DNA of 64,000 bases. It comes from Salinibacter ruber DSM 13855 (lineage in GTDB: Bacteria; Bacteroidota; Rhodothermia; Rhodothermales; Salinibacteraceae). The notes under the pieces were generated by a model. It saw only the letters and a list, made by a program, of their open reading frames with translations, was not told the origin of the DNA and did no database searches. A program made the translations under genes and the position numbers. Positions within the stretch are counted from its first letter, which is position 1. Every line of letters begins with the position of its first letter. Location of the stretch: the NCBI RefSeq assembly GCF_000013045.1, contig NC_007677.1, positions 1,860,001-1,924,000 on the forward strand. The letters run 5' to 3'. Below are positions 17,264 to 25,131 of the stretch, piece after piece.

Positions 17264-17635
17264 TTACGCCGTATAGGAGGCCCAGGCGGTATCGTCCTCC
17301 CAGATCTTGACGGTAACGGTCTCCAGCTGTGCCGTATTCAGCTGCTCCGTCAGGGCCGTGCAGAAGATTCGGGAGAAGTGCTCGATACTGGGATTCAGCC
17401 CCTCAAATTCGGGCAGGTCGTTCAGGGTGGCGTCTTCGTACCGGTCCACGAGGGCCTCAAGGGCCCCCTCCACCTCCACGATGTCGACGAGGTACCCGTG
17501 TTCGTTGAGCTCGTCTCCCTTCAACGCGACCTCGACGTCGAAGTGGTGCGAATGCCACTCGTTCTCAGGGCCACAGTCGGGGACTGTAAGATAGTGCTGC
17601 GCCACGAAGTCGCGGCGAACCATCAGTTCGTACAT
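17264..17635 (-). CDS. 6-pyruvoyl-tetrahydropterin synthase family protein
   Basis: A 123-residue T-fold enzyme of the PTPS/QueD family, which acts on dihydroneopterin triphosphate. The zinc ligands are His14 in FVAQHYL and His28 and His30 in NEWHSHHFDVEV. A candidate catalytic Cys21 sits seven residues before the His pair. The C-terminal part keeps the SIEHFSRIFCTAL helix and a Glu near the end (VKIWEDDTAWASY) for pterin anchoring. No queC or queE is adjacent, so a queuosine role is not supported here. Company with a GTP cyclohydrolase II fusion, a dehydrogenase and a methyltransferase suggests a distinct pterin-like pathway. Confidence 0.85.
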   Translation of the reverse strand: MYELMVRRDFVAQHYLTVPDCGPENEWHSHHFDVEVALKGDELNEHGYLVDIVEVEGALEALVDRYEDATLNDLPEFEGLNPSIEHFSRIFCTALTEQLNTAQLETVTVKIWEDDTAWASYTA

Positions 17636-17680
17636 GGCAGTGCCGTAGGGGTGAGAAGAAAACGGTTCAGTCGTACCGGT

Positions 17681-18709
17681 TCAGTTGTGCTGGAATACGG
17701 GCTGCAGCATCGAAGGATCGGTCGAAAGCTGTTCGTACGCTGCAGGAGCATCGTCGAGGGAAAATGTCTGGGAGACGAGGTCGCTCGGGGTGAGCGTGGG
17801 CAACAGGTCGAGCACCACGGACATGCGCCGGTCCTTTGTCCACCGGCCCCGAAGCGATGGATCGATGGTACTGACCTGACTGGAAATGATCTCCATTCGA
17901 GAGCGGTGAAAGTGACGCCCGAGGTCGATGGGGGCAGATTTCGTGCCGTACCAGGATCCCACCACGACCCGTCCACTGAAAGCCGTACGCTGCACCGCGT
18001 CGTTGAGTACGGACGGCTTCCCCGTCAGCTCGAACACGAGATCGGCGCGTGAAGCGTCGGGCCCAGAGGCGTCATGCCCCGTGCCCAGCTCCAGGTCGGA
18101 CGAAGAGGCCACGGCCGTTCCCCCCAGCGATTCCGACATGGCCCGCCGGTGGGGCGACGGCTCGACGGTCCAAAGCCCACGAAGCGGATGCCGAGACAAG
18201 AGCTGAGTCGTGAGCAGCCCCACAACGCCCTGCCCGAGCACAACGACCTGCTCCCCAACCATGGGGCGTCCGTCCATAACGAAGTTTACGGCCGTCTCTA
18301 CGGACGGGATCAGGGCGGCGTCTACAGCAGACACGGCGGGGGGCACGCGAACAAGAGCGGACGGCGACGTCACAAACCGGGACACGTGAGGCTGAAACGA
18401 AAAGACGGTGCGTCCCTCCCACTCAGCGTCGACATTGCTGCCCGTCGTCTCGACCGTTCCCACGCATGCGTAGCCGTAAGAGATGGGGTAAGAAAAATCG
18501 TCGTCCTCGAGGGCCTCGATCGTGGTATCGGCCGCCAGGGTTTCGGGAACGTGCCCCTCGTACACGAGCCGCTCCGTGCCCGGACTTACGGCCGAGCATT
18601 CCGTCTGGACCACCACCTCGTCTGGGGCCGGGTCCGGCACCGGCTCGGTCACCACTTCCACTTCACCAGGCCCCGTAAACTGTACCCGCCGGCGAGACGC
18701 ACTTGTCAT
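17681..18709 (-). CDS. MDR-family dehydrogenase (zinc-binding dehydrogenase type)
   Basis: A 342-residue medium-chain dehydrogenase/reductase. The N-terminal GroES-like domain starts EVEVVTEPVPDPAPDEVVVQ. The usual zinc Cys segment is replaced by ECSAVSPGTERLVYEGH, a form also seen in BchC-like members, and the usual four-Cys structural zinc lobe is absent. The Rossmann part has VVVLGQGVVGLLTTQLLSRH followed by VEPSPHRR. It probably oxidises or reduces a small molecule with NAD(P). It lies between the RibA/RibD fusion (49 bases upstream) and the PTPS-like gene (45 bases downstream) on the same strand. Confidence 0.82.
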   Translation of the reverse strand: MTSASRRRVQFTGPGEVEVVTEPVPDPAPDEVVVQTECSAVSPGTERLVYEGHVPETLAADTTIEALEDDDFSYPISYGYACVGTVETTGSNVDAEWEGRTVFSFQPHVSRFVTSPSALVRVPPAVSAVDAALIPSVETAVNFVMDGRPMVGEQVVVLGQGVVGLLTTQLLSRHPLRGLWTVEPSPHRRAMSESLGGTAVASSSDLELGTGHDASGPDASRADLVFELTGKPSVLNDAVQRTAFSGRVVVGSWYGTKSAPIDLGRHFHRSRMEIISSQVSTIDPSLRGRWTKDRRMSVVLDLLPTLTPSDLVSQTFSLDDAPAAYEQLSTDPSMLQPVFQHN

Positions 18710-18758
18710 GTGGGTTGGGTCTCGTTCGAACTGCGTGTGGAAAGCATCGAGGACGGCC

Positions 18759-20138
18759 TCACTCGGAGGCGACGGGCCATACAGGATCTCCTTCCAGGAC
18801 CAGGTCTTCTCCGTACCACCGCTGCTGGATGTTGTCCAACCGGGGAAAGTCTGACCGAGCGTGCGTGTCCTGATCTTCAGGGGCGAGCGAAGAGAGCGCC
18901 GCCGTTCCGCCTACGAACATGGGGGCGACAGTGACGATCACACGCTGGGCACACTGACGTCGCAGGAAAGAGGTGAGAATGCTCGTTCCCCCCTCCACCA
19001 TCACGCTGGAAAAGTCTCGCTCCCCGAGGGTGCGTAGGAGAGTCTTGACACAAATTCCCCCCTCCGGCCCGCAAGACAGTTCAATGACCGTGCCCCCGTG
19101 CGCTTCAAGTCGCTCTTTGCGGTCCGGGTCCGCGTTGGGGCTCGTGACGATGAGCGGATCCGGGCCGTCCCCCGCAAGAAGTTGTGCGTCGGAGGGGAAC
19201 CGCAGCGACGAATCCAGCACGATTGGGACCGGGTGCGTTCCATCGTTGTGTCGGACCGTGAGACGCGGGTCGTCGGCCAACACGGTTCCGATGCCGACGA
19301 GAATGCCGTCATGGAGCGCACGGAGTTGGTGGGTGAACCGAAGGGCCTGTTCACTGCTGATGGGGAGTGGTGTGCCCGACGTCGAAGCGATCGAGCCGTC
19401 TAGGCTCTGGGCGTACGTCAGTGTTACGAACGGCCGTCCCTTCTCTGCAAAATAGCGGTCAATCCGCTGCTTCAGGTCACGGAGTGATGTCCCATGGGCG
19501 TTGCCCTGAGCGTGCCCGTTCGCGGGTCCCAAATCCAAGATGTGACGCATCCGGTTTACCTTCGTCCGGAGGTACTCCGCATTGTGCCGGTTCACGTGGG
19601 GCTCAAGCGAAATCCGCTCGGTAATTTCAACCCCATGTTCGGCGAGGCTCTCAATCTTCTGTGGGTTGTTGGTCAGGAGGCGAGCGGACGACACACCCAG
19701 GTCATCGAGGATTCGTGCAGCGATGGCGTAGTCTCGCTCGTCGGCTCCGTGCCCAAGAATCCGGTTGGCCTCGACGGTGTCGTACCCGTCGTCTTGGAGG
19801 TTGTAGGCACGGAGCTTACTGAGAAGGCCGATCCCACGCCCCTCCTGACGCAGATAAAGAAGGATCCCCCGGCCGTTTTTTGCAATCCGTCGCATCGAAG
19901 CGTCGAGTTGCTCCCCACAGTCACAACGCAAAGACCCAAGGACATCACCGGTAAAGCACTCAGAGTGAACGCGTACCAGCACATCCTCCCCATCCGCGAC
20001 ATCCCCACACGCGAGTGCCAGGTGATCCTTGTCGTCCTTGCTGTTTTCGTACAGAGAGAGCGAGAACTCGCCGTCTACAGTGGGAATTCGAGCACTCGTC
20101 AACCGTTCGACGGAGGGAATCTCCATATCAGGGTTCAT
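18759..20138 (-). CDS. GTP cyclohydrolase II fused to RibD-type reductase domain
   Basis: A 459-residue two-domain protein. Residues about 10-205 are GTP cyclohydrolase II (RibA). They have zinc Cys61, Cys72 and Cys74 in SECFTGDVLGSLRCDCGEQL, the catalytic RQEGRGIGLLSKLRAYNLQD segment and LLTNNPQKIESL. After a short Gly/His/Asn linker, residues about 237-455 are a RibD C-terminal/dihydrofolate reductase-like domain (VTLTYAQSLDGSIAS, then ILVGIGTVLADDPRLTVR, then VMVEGGTSILTSFL). There is no RibB domain and no RibD deaminase domain, so this is not the standard RibBA or RibD. It could make a reduced pyrimidine or feed pterin-like chemistry with its neighbours. It is the first gene of the leftward unit, with a 359-base upstream region. 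Confidence 0.88.
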   Translation of the reverse strand: MNPDMEIPSVERLTSARIPTVDGEFSLSLYENSKDDKDHLALACGDVADGEDVLVRVHSECFTGDVLGSLRCDCGEQLDASMRRIAKNGRGILLYLRQEGRGIGLLSKLRAYNLQDDGYDTVEANRILGHGADERDYAIAARILDDLGVSSARLLTNNPQKIESLAEHGVEITERISLEPHVNRHNAEYLRTKVNRMRHILDLGPANGHAQGNAHGTSLRDLKQRIDRYFAEKGRPFVTLTYAQSLDGSIASTSGTPLPISSEQALRFTHQLRALHDGILVGIGTVLADDPRLTVRHNDGTHPVPIVLDSSLRFPSDAQLLAGDGPDPLIVTSPNADPDRKERLEAHGGTVIELSCGPEGGICVKTLLRTLGERDFSSVMVEGGTSILTSFLRRQCAQRVIVTVAPMFVGGTAALSSLAPEDQDTHARSDFPRLDNIQQRWYGEDLVLEGDPVWPVASE

Positions 20139-20497
20139 GAGCCGAGATCGGAATAAAAGGAACCACCACCGGCCGTTGGACGGCCAGCGTATGGCTGCTT
20201 ACAAGGGCCAATCAAATTCGACTTTGGATCAACCAGTTCCGTTGCGTAGGGTTTTGGGAAAACTGTTACGGAGCCGACTCGAAGAAAGCCACCACACGAT
20301 TGCTTACTTTGCAATAACAGAAGTTACAGATACTCCTCCAGTCCGTCCCTTGAATTATAGTAGAAGGCATCGTCCTTACGAGGAGCTTTTCGTATTCCAC
20401 CACCGAACTAGCAAACGTTCAGGCCCCGTAGTGGTAGAGAGAGTATCCTCTTTGTGATAGAATACCGCCCTGAGTCGCACCTTCAGACGCAGCTCCC
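20139..20497. other. Divergent intergenic region, no gene
   Basis: Lies between the RibA/RibD fusion (minus) and the ThiD-like gene (plus), so it should hold promoters for both. It is more AT-rich than the surrounding genes around 20210-20360. It contains a copy of the TTTGCAATAACAG motif at 20308-20320. I looked for an FMN riboswitch because of the RibA neighbour and saw none of its conserved segments. Confidence 0.6.
20308..20324 (+). repeat. Dispersed TTTGCAATAACAGAAGT motif, copy 2
   Basis: Shares 15 identical bases with the minus-strand copy at 5122-5136 and a 12-base core with 28839 and 59767. It sits about 175 bases before the ThiD-like start. It may be part of a promoter; function is unknown. 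Confidence 0.45.
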
Positions 20498-21343
20498 ATG
20501 CGCTTTCGTCCAATTGTTGTTGGGGCCTTGTACCCCGGCATCACACGCGGCCTAAGTGCCGACCTTCTCGCCACCCAGGCTCTTTCGGGGACGGGGTATC
20601 CAGTTTGCACCTCTCACGTCGTTGCCGGAGACGGCGTCGTGACGGACGTCCTCAATGTCCCGACGGACACCGTGGCCGCGCAGCTCGAACATTTGTTTGA
20701 GACCCGGACCCCGACCAGTGCCAAAGTGGGCATCATCGGGGCCACACCAACCGTGGACCGAGTGTTCGACCACCTTCACTCGCTGGACGGCCCCGTCGTC
20801 TACGACCTCACCGTGAGCGGTCCGAGTGGCGAGGACGTTGTCGAACAGGAAGGATTGGAGGCGATTGTCGAACGCCTCAGTGAGCCGGACCTCGTCACAA
20901 TCCGGCGCACAGATGCCGCCCTGGTAGCCGGCATGGAAATCCCCAGTCTGGACGATGCCCAGGTGGCCGCCCAACGGATTGCCCAGCAGGGGGCCGAGCA
21001 CGTTCTGATCCGTTGCGGAAAGCTTCCAACTCACTTCTACGACCAGGAAGGGTCTCCACCGGATTACGCCCTGGATCTCTTTTTCGACGGGGACGACTTT
21101 GCCCTCTTCGAGGCCCCACATCTTGACGGCCTCCAGTCGCACCATGGCGCATCGAGTGGCCTTTTGCTTCCCTTGCTCCATCACCTCCAGACCGGGATGG
21201 AACTCGAACCCGCACTCCAAAAGGCCAAGGGCCGGGTCTCCGAAGCCCTCCGGGCCCTTCAACAGGACGAGGGAGACAATCCAGACGCTACCTTCTTCGA
21301 GACCCTCGAAGAGGAACCGACCATGGCTGAGGTTCAAGAGTAG
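20498..21343 (+). CDS. ThiD/PdxK-like kinase, divergent
   Basis: A 281-residue ribokinase-fold protein resembling hydroxymethylpyrimidine/phosphomethylpyrimidine kinase. It keeps the overall order: an N-terminal Gly-rich start, VVYDLTVSGPSGEDVV at the phosphate-site strand, a DLVTIRRTDAALVAGM segment, AAQRIAQQGAEHVLIRCG, and a C-terminal helix. Two key places are altered. The N-terminal GSDSGGGAG-type loop is GALYPGITRG, and the nucleotide/anion-hole motif HGTGCT is HHGASSG. Activity as a thiamin kinase is therefore doubtful; a changed substrate or a regulatory role is possible. It has no thi genes beside it and is followed by a LacI regulator 41 bases later. Confidence 0.7.
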   Translation: MRFRPIVVGALYPGITRGLSADLLATQALSGTGYPVCTSHVVAGDGVVTDVLNVPTDTVAAQLEHLFETRTPTSAKVGIIGATPTVDRVFDHLHSLDGPVVYDLTVSGPSGEDVVEQEGLEAIVERLSEPDLVTIRRTDAALVAGMEIPSLDDAQVAAQRIAQQGAEHVLIRCGKLPTHFYDQEGSPPDYALDLFFDGDDFALFEAPHLDGLQSHHGASSGLLLPLLHHLQTGMELEPALQKAKGRVSEALRALQQDEGDNPDATFFETLEEEPTMAEVQE

Positions 21344-21384
21344 CCGCTCCCAGCCTCTTCCCCCTCTCAAATACGTGTTGCCTC

Positions 21385-22425
21385 ATGCCCAACGATGCGA
21401 AGGAGAACTCGAACCAGTCCAAGGCCACCATCTACGATGTGGCCGATCACGCAGGCGTTGCTATTTCGACCGTCTCGCGGGTGCTGAACGATTCGGAGGA
21501 CGTGGCCGACCAAACCCGAGACAAGGTAGTGCGGGCCATTCAGGAACTCCAGTTCCGCCCGAACCGGACCGCAAAGTCGCTCGCTCAACGCTCCACGCGG
21601 ACCATTGCCGTGGCGCTTCCCACGTTCACGACGCCCTTTCACAACGAACTGTTGAAGGGGGTGCGTGACCGGCTCGACGACGAGGACGTGGATCTGTTGC
21701 TCTGCGACCTGGAATGGGAAGCGCCGAAGCACTCCCTCCGCAGCTTTCTGGAGGGCGGCGCCATGGACGGGCTCCTGCTCGTGGGCGTGACCCCGGACGA
21801 GGACCTCGCCGACGAACTGCGGATGCTCGGGGGGCCGGTCGTGCTCGTCGGGGCCGAGCTGGCCGGCTTCGATTCATTCTACTGGGAGGACCAGCCCGGT
21901 GCGGAACTCGCAGTCAATCACCTCATCGACCAGGACTACACCCGGATCGGGGCCATCACGACGCCCCACGACAACCGTGTCCGCAACGAGCGGATCGCGG
22001 GGTATCGCCAGGCGCTGGAAGACGCGGGCATTGAGTTCAATTCCGACCTCGTGGTGCACGGCCACACTAGCAAGCACGATGGGTTCAGCGAAGAGTCCGG
22101 GTACGAGGCGATGCAGGACCTCCTGGCCCTCGACGACCCTGTAGAGGCCGCCTTTGCGAGCAGCGACGTACAGGCCATCGGGGCCTGGCAGGCACTCCGG
22201 GAAGAAGGATTTGAGGTGCCCGACGACTTTGCCTTTGTTGGGTACGACGACATTAAGGTAAGTCGCTTCATTGGACTGAGCAGCGTGGCCCAGAACATGC
22301 ACAACGTCGGGAACGAAGGCACCGATCTTCTCCTGGACCGATTGGAGAAGCGGGGACCCGAGAAGTACACCTCCCGCTTGGTGGAGCCGGAACTCCACAT
22401 TCGAAAATCGAGCCAACGTCCCTGA
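21385..22425 (+). CDS. LacI-family transcriptional regulator
   Basis: A 346-residue repressor-type regulator. The N-terminal helix-turn-helix is typical (TIYDVADHAGVAISTVSRVL, about residues 13-32, with the hinge helix LAQRSTRTIAVALP around 66-79). A periplasmic-binding-like effector domain follows (DGLLLVGVTP, FVGYDDIKVSRFIGLSSVAQ). The ligand is probably a sugar or purine, but no transporter or sugar-catabolic genes flank it, so its regulon is unknown. It lies between the ThiD-like gene and purC. A link to purine control (PurR is in this family) is possible but is only inferred from position. Confidence 0.92.
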   Translation: MPNDAKENSNQSKATIYDVADHAGVAISTVSRVLNDSEDVADQTRDKVVRAIQELQFRPNRTAKSLAQRSTRTIAVALPTFTTPFHNELLKGVRDRLDDEDVDLLLCDLEWEAPKHSLRSFLEGGAMDGLLLVGVTPDEDLADELRMLGGPVVLVGAELAGFDSFYWEDQPGAELAVNHLIDQDYTRIGAITTPHDNRVRNERIAGYRQALEDAGIEFNSDLVVHGHTSKHDGFSEESGYEAMQDLLALDDPVEAAFASSDVQAIGAWQALREEGFEVPDDFAFVGYDDIKVSRFIGLSSVAQNMHNVGNEGTDLLLDRLEKRGPEKYTSRLVEPELHIRKSSQRP

Positions 22426-22536
22426 GTCCCTCCAGGCGCCTCACCTGTCGACGCGCCCACCCCAATTTCGGGACGGAGCACGCCCCTTCAGTCCTCGCCT
22501 CCCTTTCACCCCTCAACTGCGGCGGAGCCCCGTTTT

Positions 22537-23511
22537 ATGGACAAGCAACTCATTGAAGACCAGCTGGACCACACCATCGAGCAGACCGGTTTTGACGACC
22601 TGGGAGAGATCTACCATGGAAAGGTTCGCGACAATTACCGACAAGGCGATCGGCGCATTCTGGTCACGACCGATCGGATCTCTGCCTTTGACCACGTCCT
22701 CCCACAGACCATTCCATTCAAGGGACAAATTCTGAATCAGACGGCCGCCTACTTCTTCGACGCCACAGAAGATCTTGTCCCGAACCACGTCCTCTCCGTT
22801 CCGGACCCCAATGTGACTATCGCGAAGGAGTGCACCCCCATTCCCATCGAGTTTGTGGTGCGGGGCTATTTGGCCGGGCACGCCTGGCGGGAATACGACC
22901 GGGGGACACGGACCCTCTGCGGGAAGAGCCTACCGGACGGACTCCGAGAGAGCGAGCAGCTGCCCGAGCCGATCCTCACTCCTACCACCAAGGCCGAAGA
23001 GGGGCACGACCAGGACGTGAGCCGAAAGGAGGCGCTTGCAAATACCGGCCTGGCCCCCGCCACCTACGACCAACTCGCAGAGTGGGCCCTCGCGTTGTAC
23101 CGACGCGGCCACAAGATGGCAACGGAGCAGGGCCTCCTCCTCGTCGATACGAAGTATGAATTTGGCCGCACGCCCGACGGGGATCTCGTGTTAATCGATG
23201 AGGTGCACACCCCCGACTCATCGCGGTACTACTACGCAGACGGGTACGAGGATCGCCTTGCCGAGGGCCGTCCCCAGAGGCAGCTCTCGAAGGAGTTCGT
23301 TCGGGAGTGGCTCATGGACCATGGCTTCCAAGGACGAGCCGGCGACGAGATGCCCACGCTTCCGGATGCGTTCCGAGCAAAAGTTACGAAGCGCTACGTG
23401 GAGCTCTTCGAAAAAGTGACGGGACAAACGTTCGAACCGGATACGCACCCCAACCCTGAAGCCCGTATCCACTCGGCCCTAGGCGATTACGTCGTTCAGG
23501 AGTCGCACTAG
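22537..23511 (+). CDS. purC: Phosphoribosylaminoimidazole-succinocarboxamide synthase
   Basis: SAICAR synthetase joins CAIR and aspartate using ATP in de novo purine synthesis. At 324 residues it is the longer form of the family. Signatures are GKVRDNYRQGDRRILVTTDR near residue 28, ISAFDHVLPQTIPFKGQILN, PIEFVVRGYLAGHAWREY, and LVDTKYEFGRTPDGDLVLIDEVHTPDSSRY, split here only by reading. Other pur genes are elsewhere. The last four bases overlap the convergent nitrilase-family gene. Confidence 0.96.
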   Translation: MDKQLIEDQLDHTIEQTGFDDLGEIYHGKVRDNYRQGDRRILVTTDRISAFDHVLPQTIPFKGQILNQTAAYFFDATEDLVPNHVLSVPDPNVTIAKECTPIPIEFVVRGYLAGHAWREYDRGTRTLCGKSLPDGLRESEQLPEPILTPTTKAEEGHDQDVSRKEALANTGLAPATYDQLAEWALALYRRGHKMATEQGLLLVDTKYEFGRTPDGDLVLIDEVHTPDSSRYYYADGYEDRLAEGRPQRQLSKEFVREWLMDHGFQGRAGDEMPTLPDAFRAKVTKRYVELFEKVTGQTFEPDTHPNPEARIHSALGDYVVQESH

Positions 23512-24353
23512 GAGCCCGACTCCAGGGCCGTCCCCTCTTCCGACGTCGCGGCGTACGTGGCGGGACGTCGGTCTCGCAGGACATCGTTGTGGGCATTGAT
23601 GTTGCGGTCGCGCGCCTCACGCGGATTGAGCTCAACGACCTCCACCACGTCCGCCGACTCGTCGGCCCGCGTCAAGATGGTCCCCGAGGGGGCGCACACC
23701 TCACTCATCCCGATGAATCGCAGGGATTCCCCCTCCTTCTCCTCTCGTCCGTGCCGGTTGGCCGTGATGGTGAAGACGTGATTCTCACGAGCACGGACCG
23801 GCATGGAATCAGGGCAGTGTGGGAGGACAAGGTTGGAGGGATGAGCGATCACGTCCGCCCCTCTCAACGCAAGCGTGCGGGCTGCCTCGGGAAAATACCA
23901 GTCGAAGCACACCATGACCCCGAGGCGGTACGAGGTCCCTGCCGCGGTGTGCTCCTCAAAGACCCGAAAGCCCAGGTCGCCCGCCTCAAACAGGATCGTC
24001 TCCTCGTAGAAGAGGTGAACCTTGCGGTACGTGTCCACCCGGCCGTCGGGCCGCACCACCACCGCGCTGTTGTAGAAGTGATCCCCATCCCGCTCGGCCA
24101 GCCCCGCTACGAGTGTCGCCCCCAGCGAGTCGGCCCAGCCCCGCAGTGCCGCCACGGATTTGCCGTTGGGGATCGGTTCGGCGACGCGTTCCAGATCGTC
24201 CTTCGACTGAAAAAAGTACCCGGACGTAAACAGCTCGGGCAGGACGATCAGGTCCGCCTCAACGGAACGAAGAAGCGATTCGACCGCGGCGAGGTTTTGA
24301 TCGACCTCAAGGTACGCGGGGGCAAACTGGAGATAGGCAGCTCTCACGGGCAC
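23508..24353 (-). CDS. Carbon-nitrogen hydrolase (nitrilase superfamily)
   Basis: A 281-residue cytoplasmic amidase-like enzyme with the Glu-Lys-Cys catalytic triad: Glu40 in LIVLPELFTSG, Lys111 in TYRKVHLFYEE and Cys149 in VMVCFDWYFPEAAR. The family hydrolyses amides such as N-carbamoylputrescine, omega-amidase substrates or deaminated glutathione. The YRKVHLF/CFDWYFPE pattern is not enough to choose. The C-terminal 30 residues are variable. Its end overlaps purC by four bases in convergent orientation, and its start leaves about 225 bases before the peroxiredoxin gene. Confidence 0.88.
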   Translation of the reverse strand: MPVRAAYLQFAPAYLEVDQNLAAVESLLRSVEADLIVLPELFTSGYFFQSKDDLERVAEPIPNGKSVAALRGWADSLGATLVAGLAERDGDHFYNSAVVVRPDGRVDTYRKVHLFYEETILFEAGDLGFRVFEEHTAAGTSYRLGVMVCFDWYFPEAARTLALRGADVIAHPSNLVLPHCPDSMPVRARENHVFTITANRHGREEKEGESLRFIGMSEVCAPSGTILTRADESADVVEVVELNPREARDRNINAHNDVLRDRRPATYAATSEEGTALESGS

Positions 24354-24578
24354 TCAACACTGGAGCGTGGGGACATTCGGACCGATGCCCCATCGGGCCT
24401 GCGCCATGGACCCTCCAGCCCGTTTCGACGGCGCAGGCCGCGGATGGACACCGACGTTCCGGCTCCCTCATGAGCAGTGAGGAGAGAACGGATAATGCTT
24501 AGTGTAGGGGATCAGGCAGGCGAGATCAAGGCCCGAAGCGGCCGGATGGTTAACAAGGCAAATTGCAACAACAGATGC

Positions 24579-25079
24579 TCAGTGCTCGTGCCGGTCCCCC
24601 TTTAGCTGCTGCACCGTTTCTTTCAAAGCATCGAAGTCCGGCTGTTGACCCGCGTCGTCGAGGACCTCGGCGTACTGAATCGTGCCCGCCGGGTCGACGA
24701 CGAAGGCCGCCCGTTTGGCAATGCGGTCCAGGCCCATGGCGGTGAAGTTCTGGTCGTATTTTGCCCCGTACTCCGCGCAGACGGTCGCGTCGTGATCGCT
24801 CAGGAGCGGAAACTCAAACTGCTGCGTGGATCGGAACTCTGACAGAACGGCCGGGGCGTCCGTTGAGATGCCGACGACGTGGGCGGGCTCGAACGAACCG
24901 AGGTCGTTGTTCACGGCATTCAGCTCCGTCGTGCACACGCTGGTAAACGCGCCGGGGAAGAACAGAAGGACGACGGGCTGATCGAGATGATCGGACAGCG
25001 CCCAGGGCTGTGCCTCGTCCGTGTAGAGCGTGAAACGGGGGGCGCGGTCTCCTTTTGAAAGCGAATGGGTCGTACTCAT
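24579..25079 (-). CDS. Peroxiredoxin (AhpE/BCP-like)
   Basis: A thiol peroxidase of 166 residues that reduces hydroperoxides. The peroxidatic Cys49 lies in FFPGAFTSVCTTELNA, the PxxxT/SxxC motif of the family. A second Cys101 (ATVCAEYG) could act in resolution, although its position differs from the usual alpha-2 site. The C-terminus DFDALKETVQQLKG is typical. The C-terminal end is His-containing. It is followed on the same strand by the LolC/E-like permease gene at some distance upstream in the map (53 bases), so they may be co-transcribed with the permease first. Confidence 0.9.
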   Translation of the reverse strand: MSTTHSLSKGDRAPRFTLYTDEAQPWALSDHLDQPVVLLFFPGAFTSVCTTELNAVNNDLGSFEPAHVVGISTDAPAVLSEFRSTQQFEFPLLSDHDATVCAEYGAKYDQNFTAMGLDRIAKRAAFVVDPAGTIQYAEVLDDAGQQPDFDALKETVQQLKGDRHEH

Positions 25080-25131
25080 GAGGAGGATGGGGTCGTAGTG
25101 TAGGAGTGGAGAGAAGTCCAGTTGCGGTTGG

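Noticed and set aside
20139-20497. FMN riboswitch upstream of the RibA fusion
   Set aside because: None of the conserved RFN segments could be found on the minus strand.
24557-24574. TTGCAACAACAGA near the peroxiredoxin stop as a fifth copy of the dispersed motif
   Set aside because: It carries a substitution in the TGCAATAAC core and sits at the 3' side of a minus-strand gene, so chance similarity is likely.
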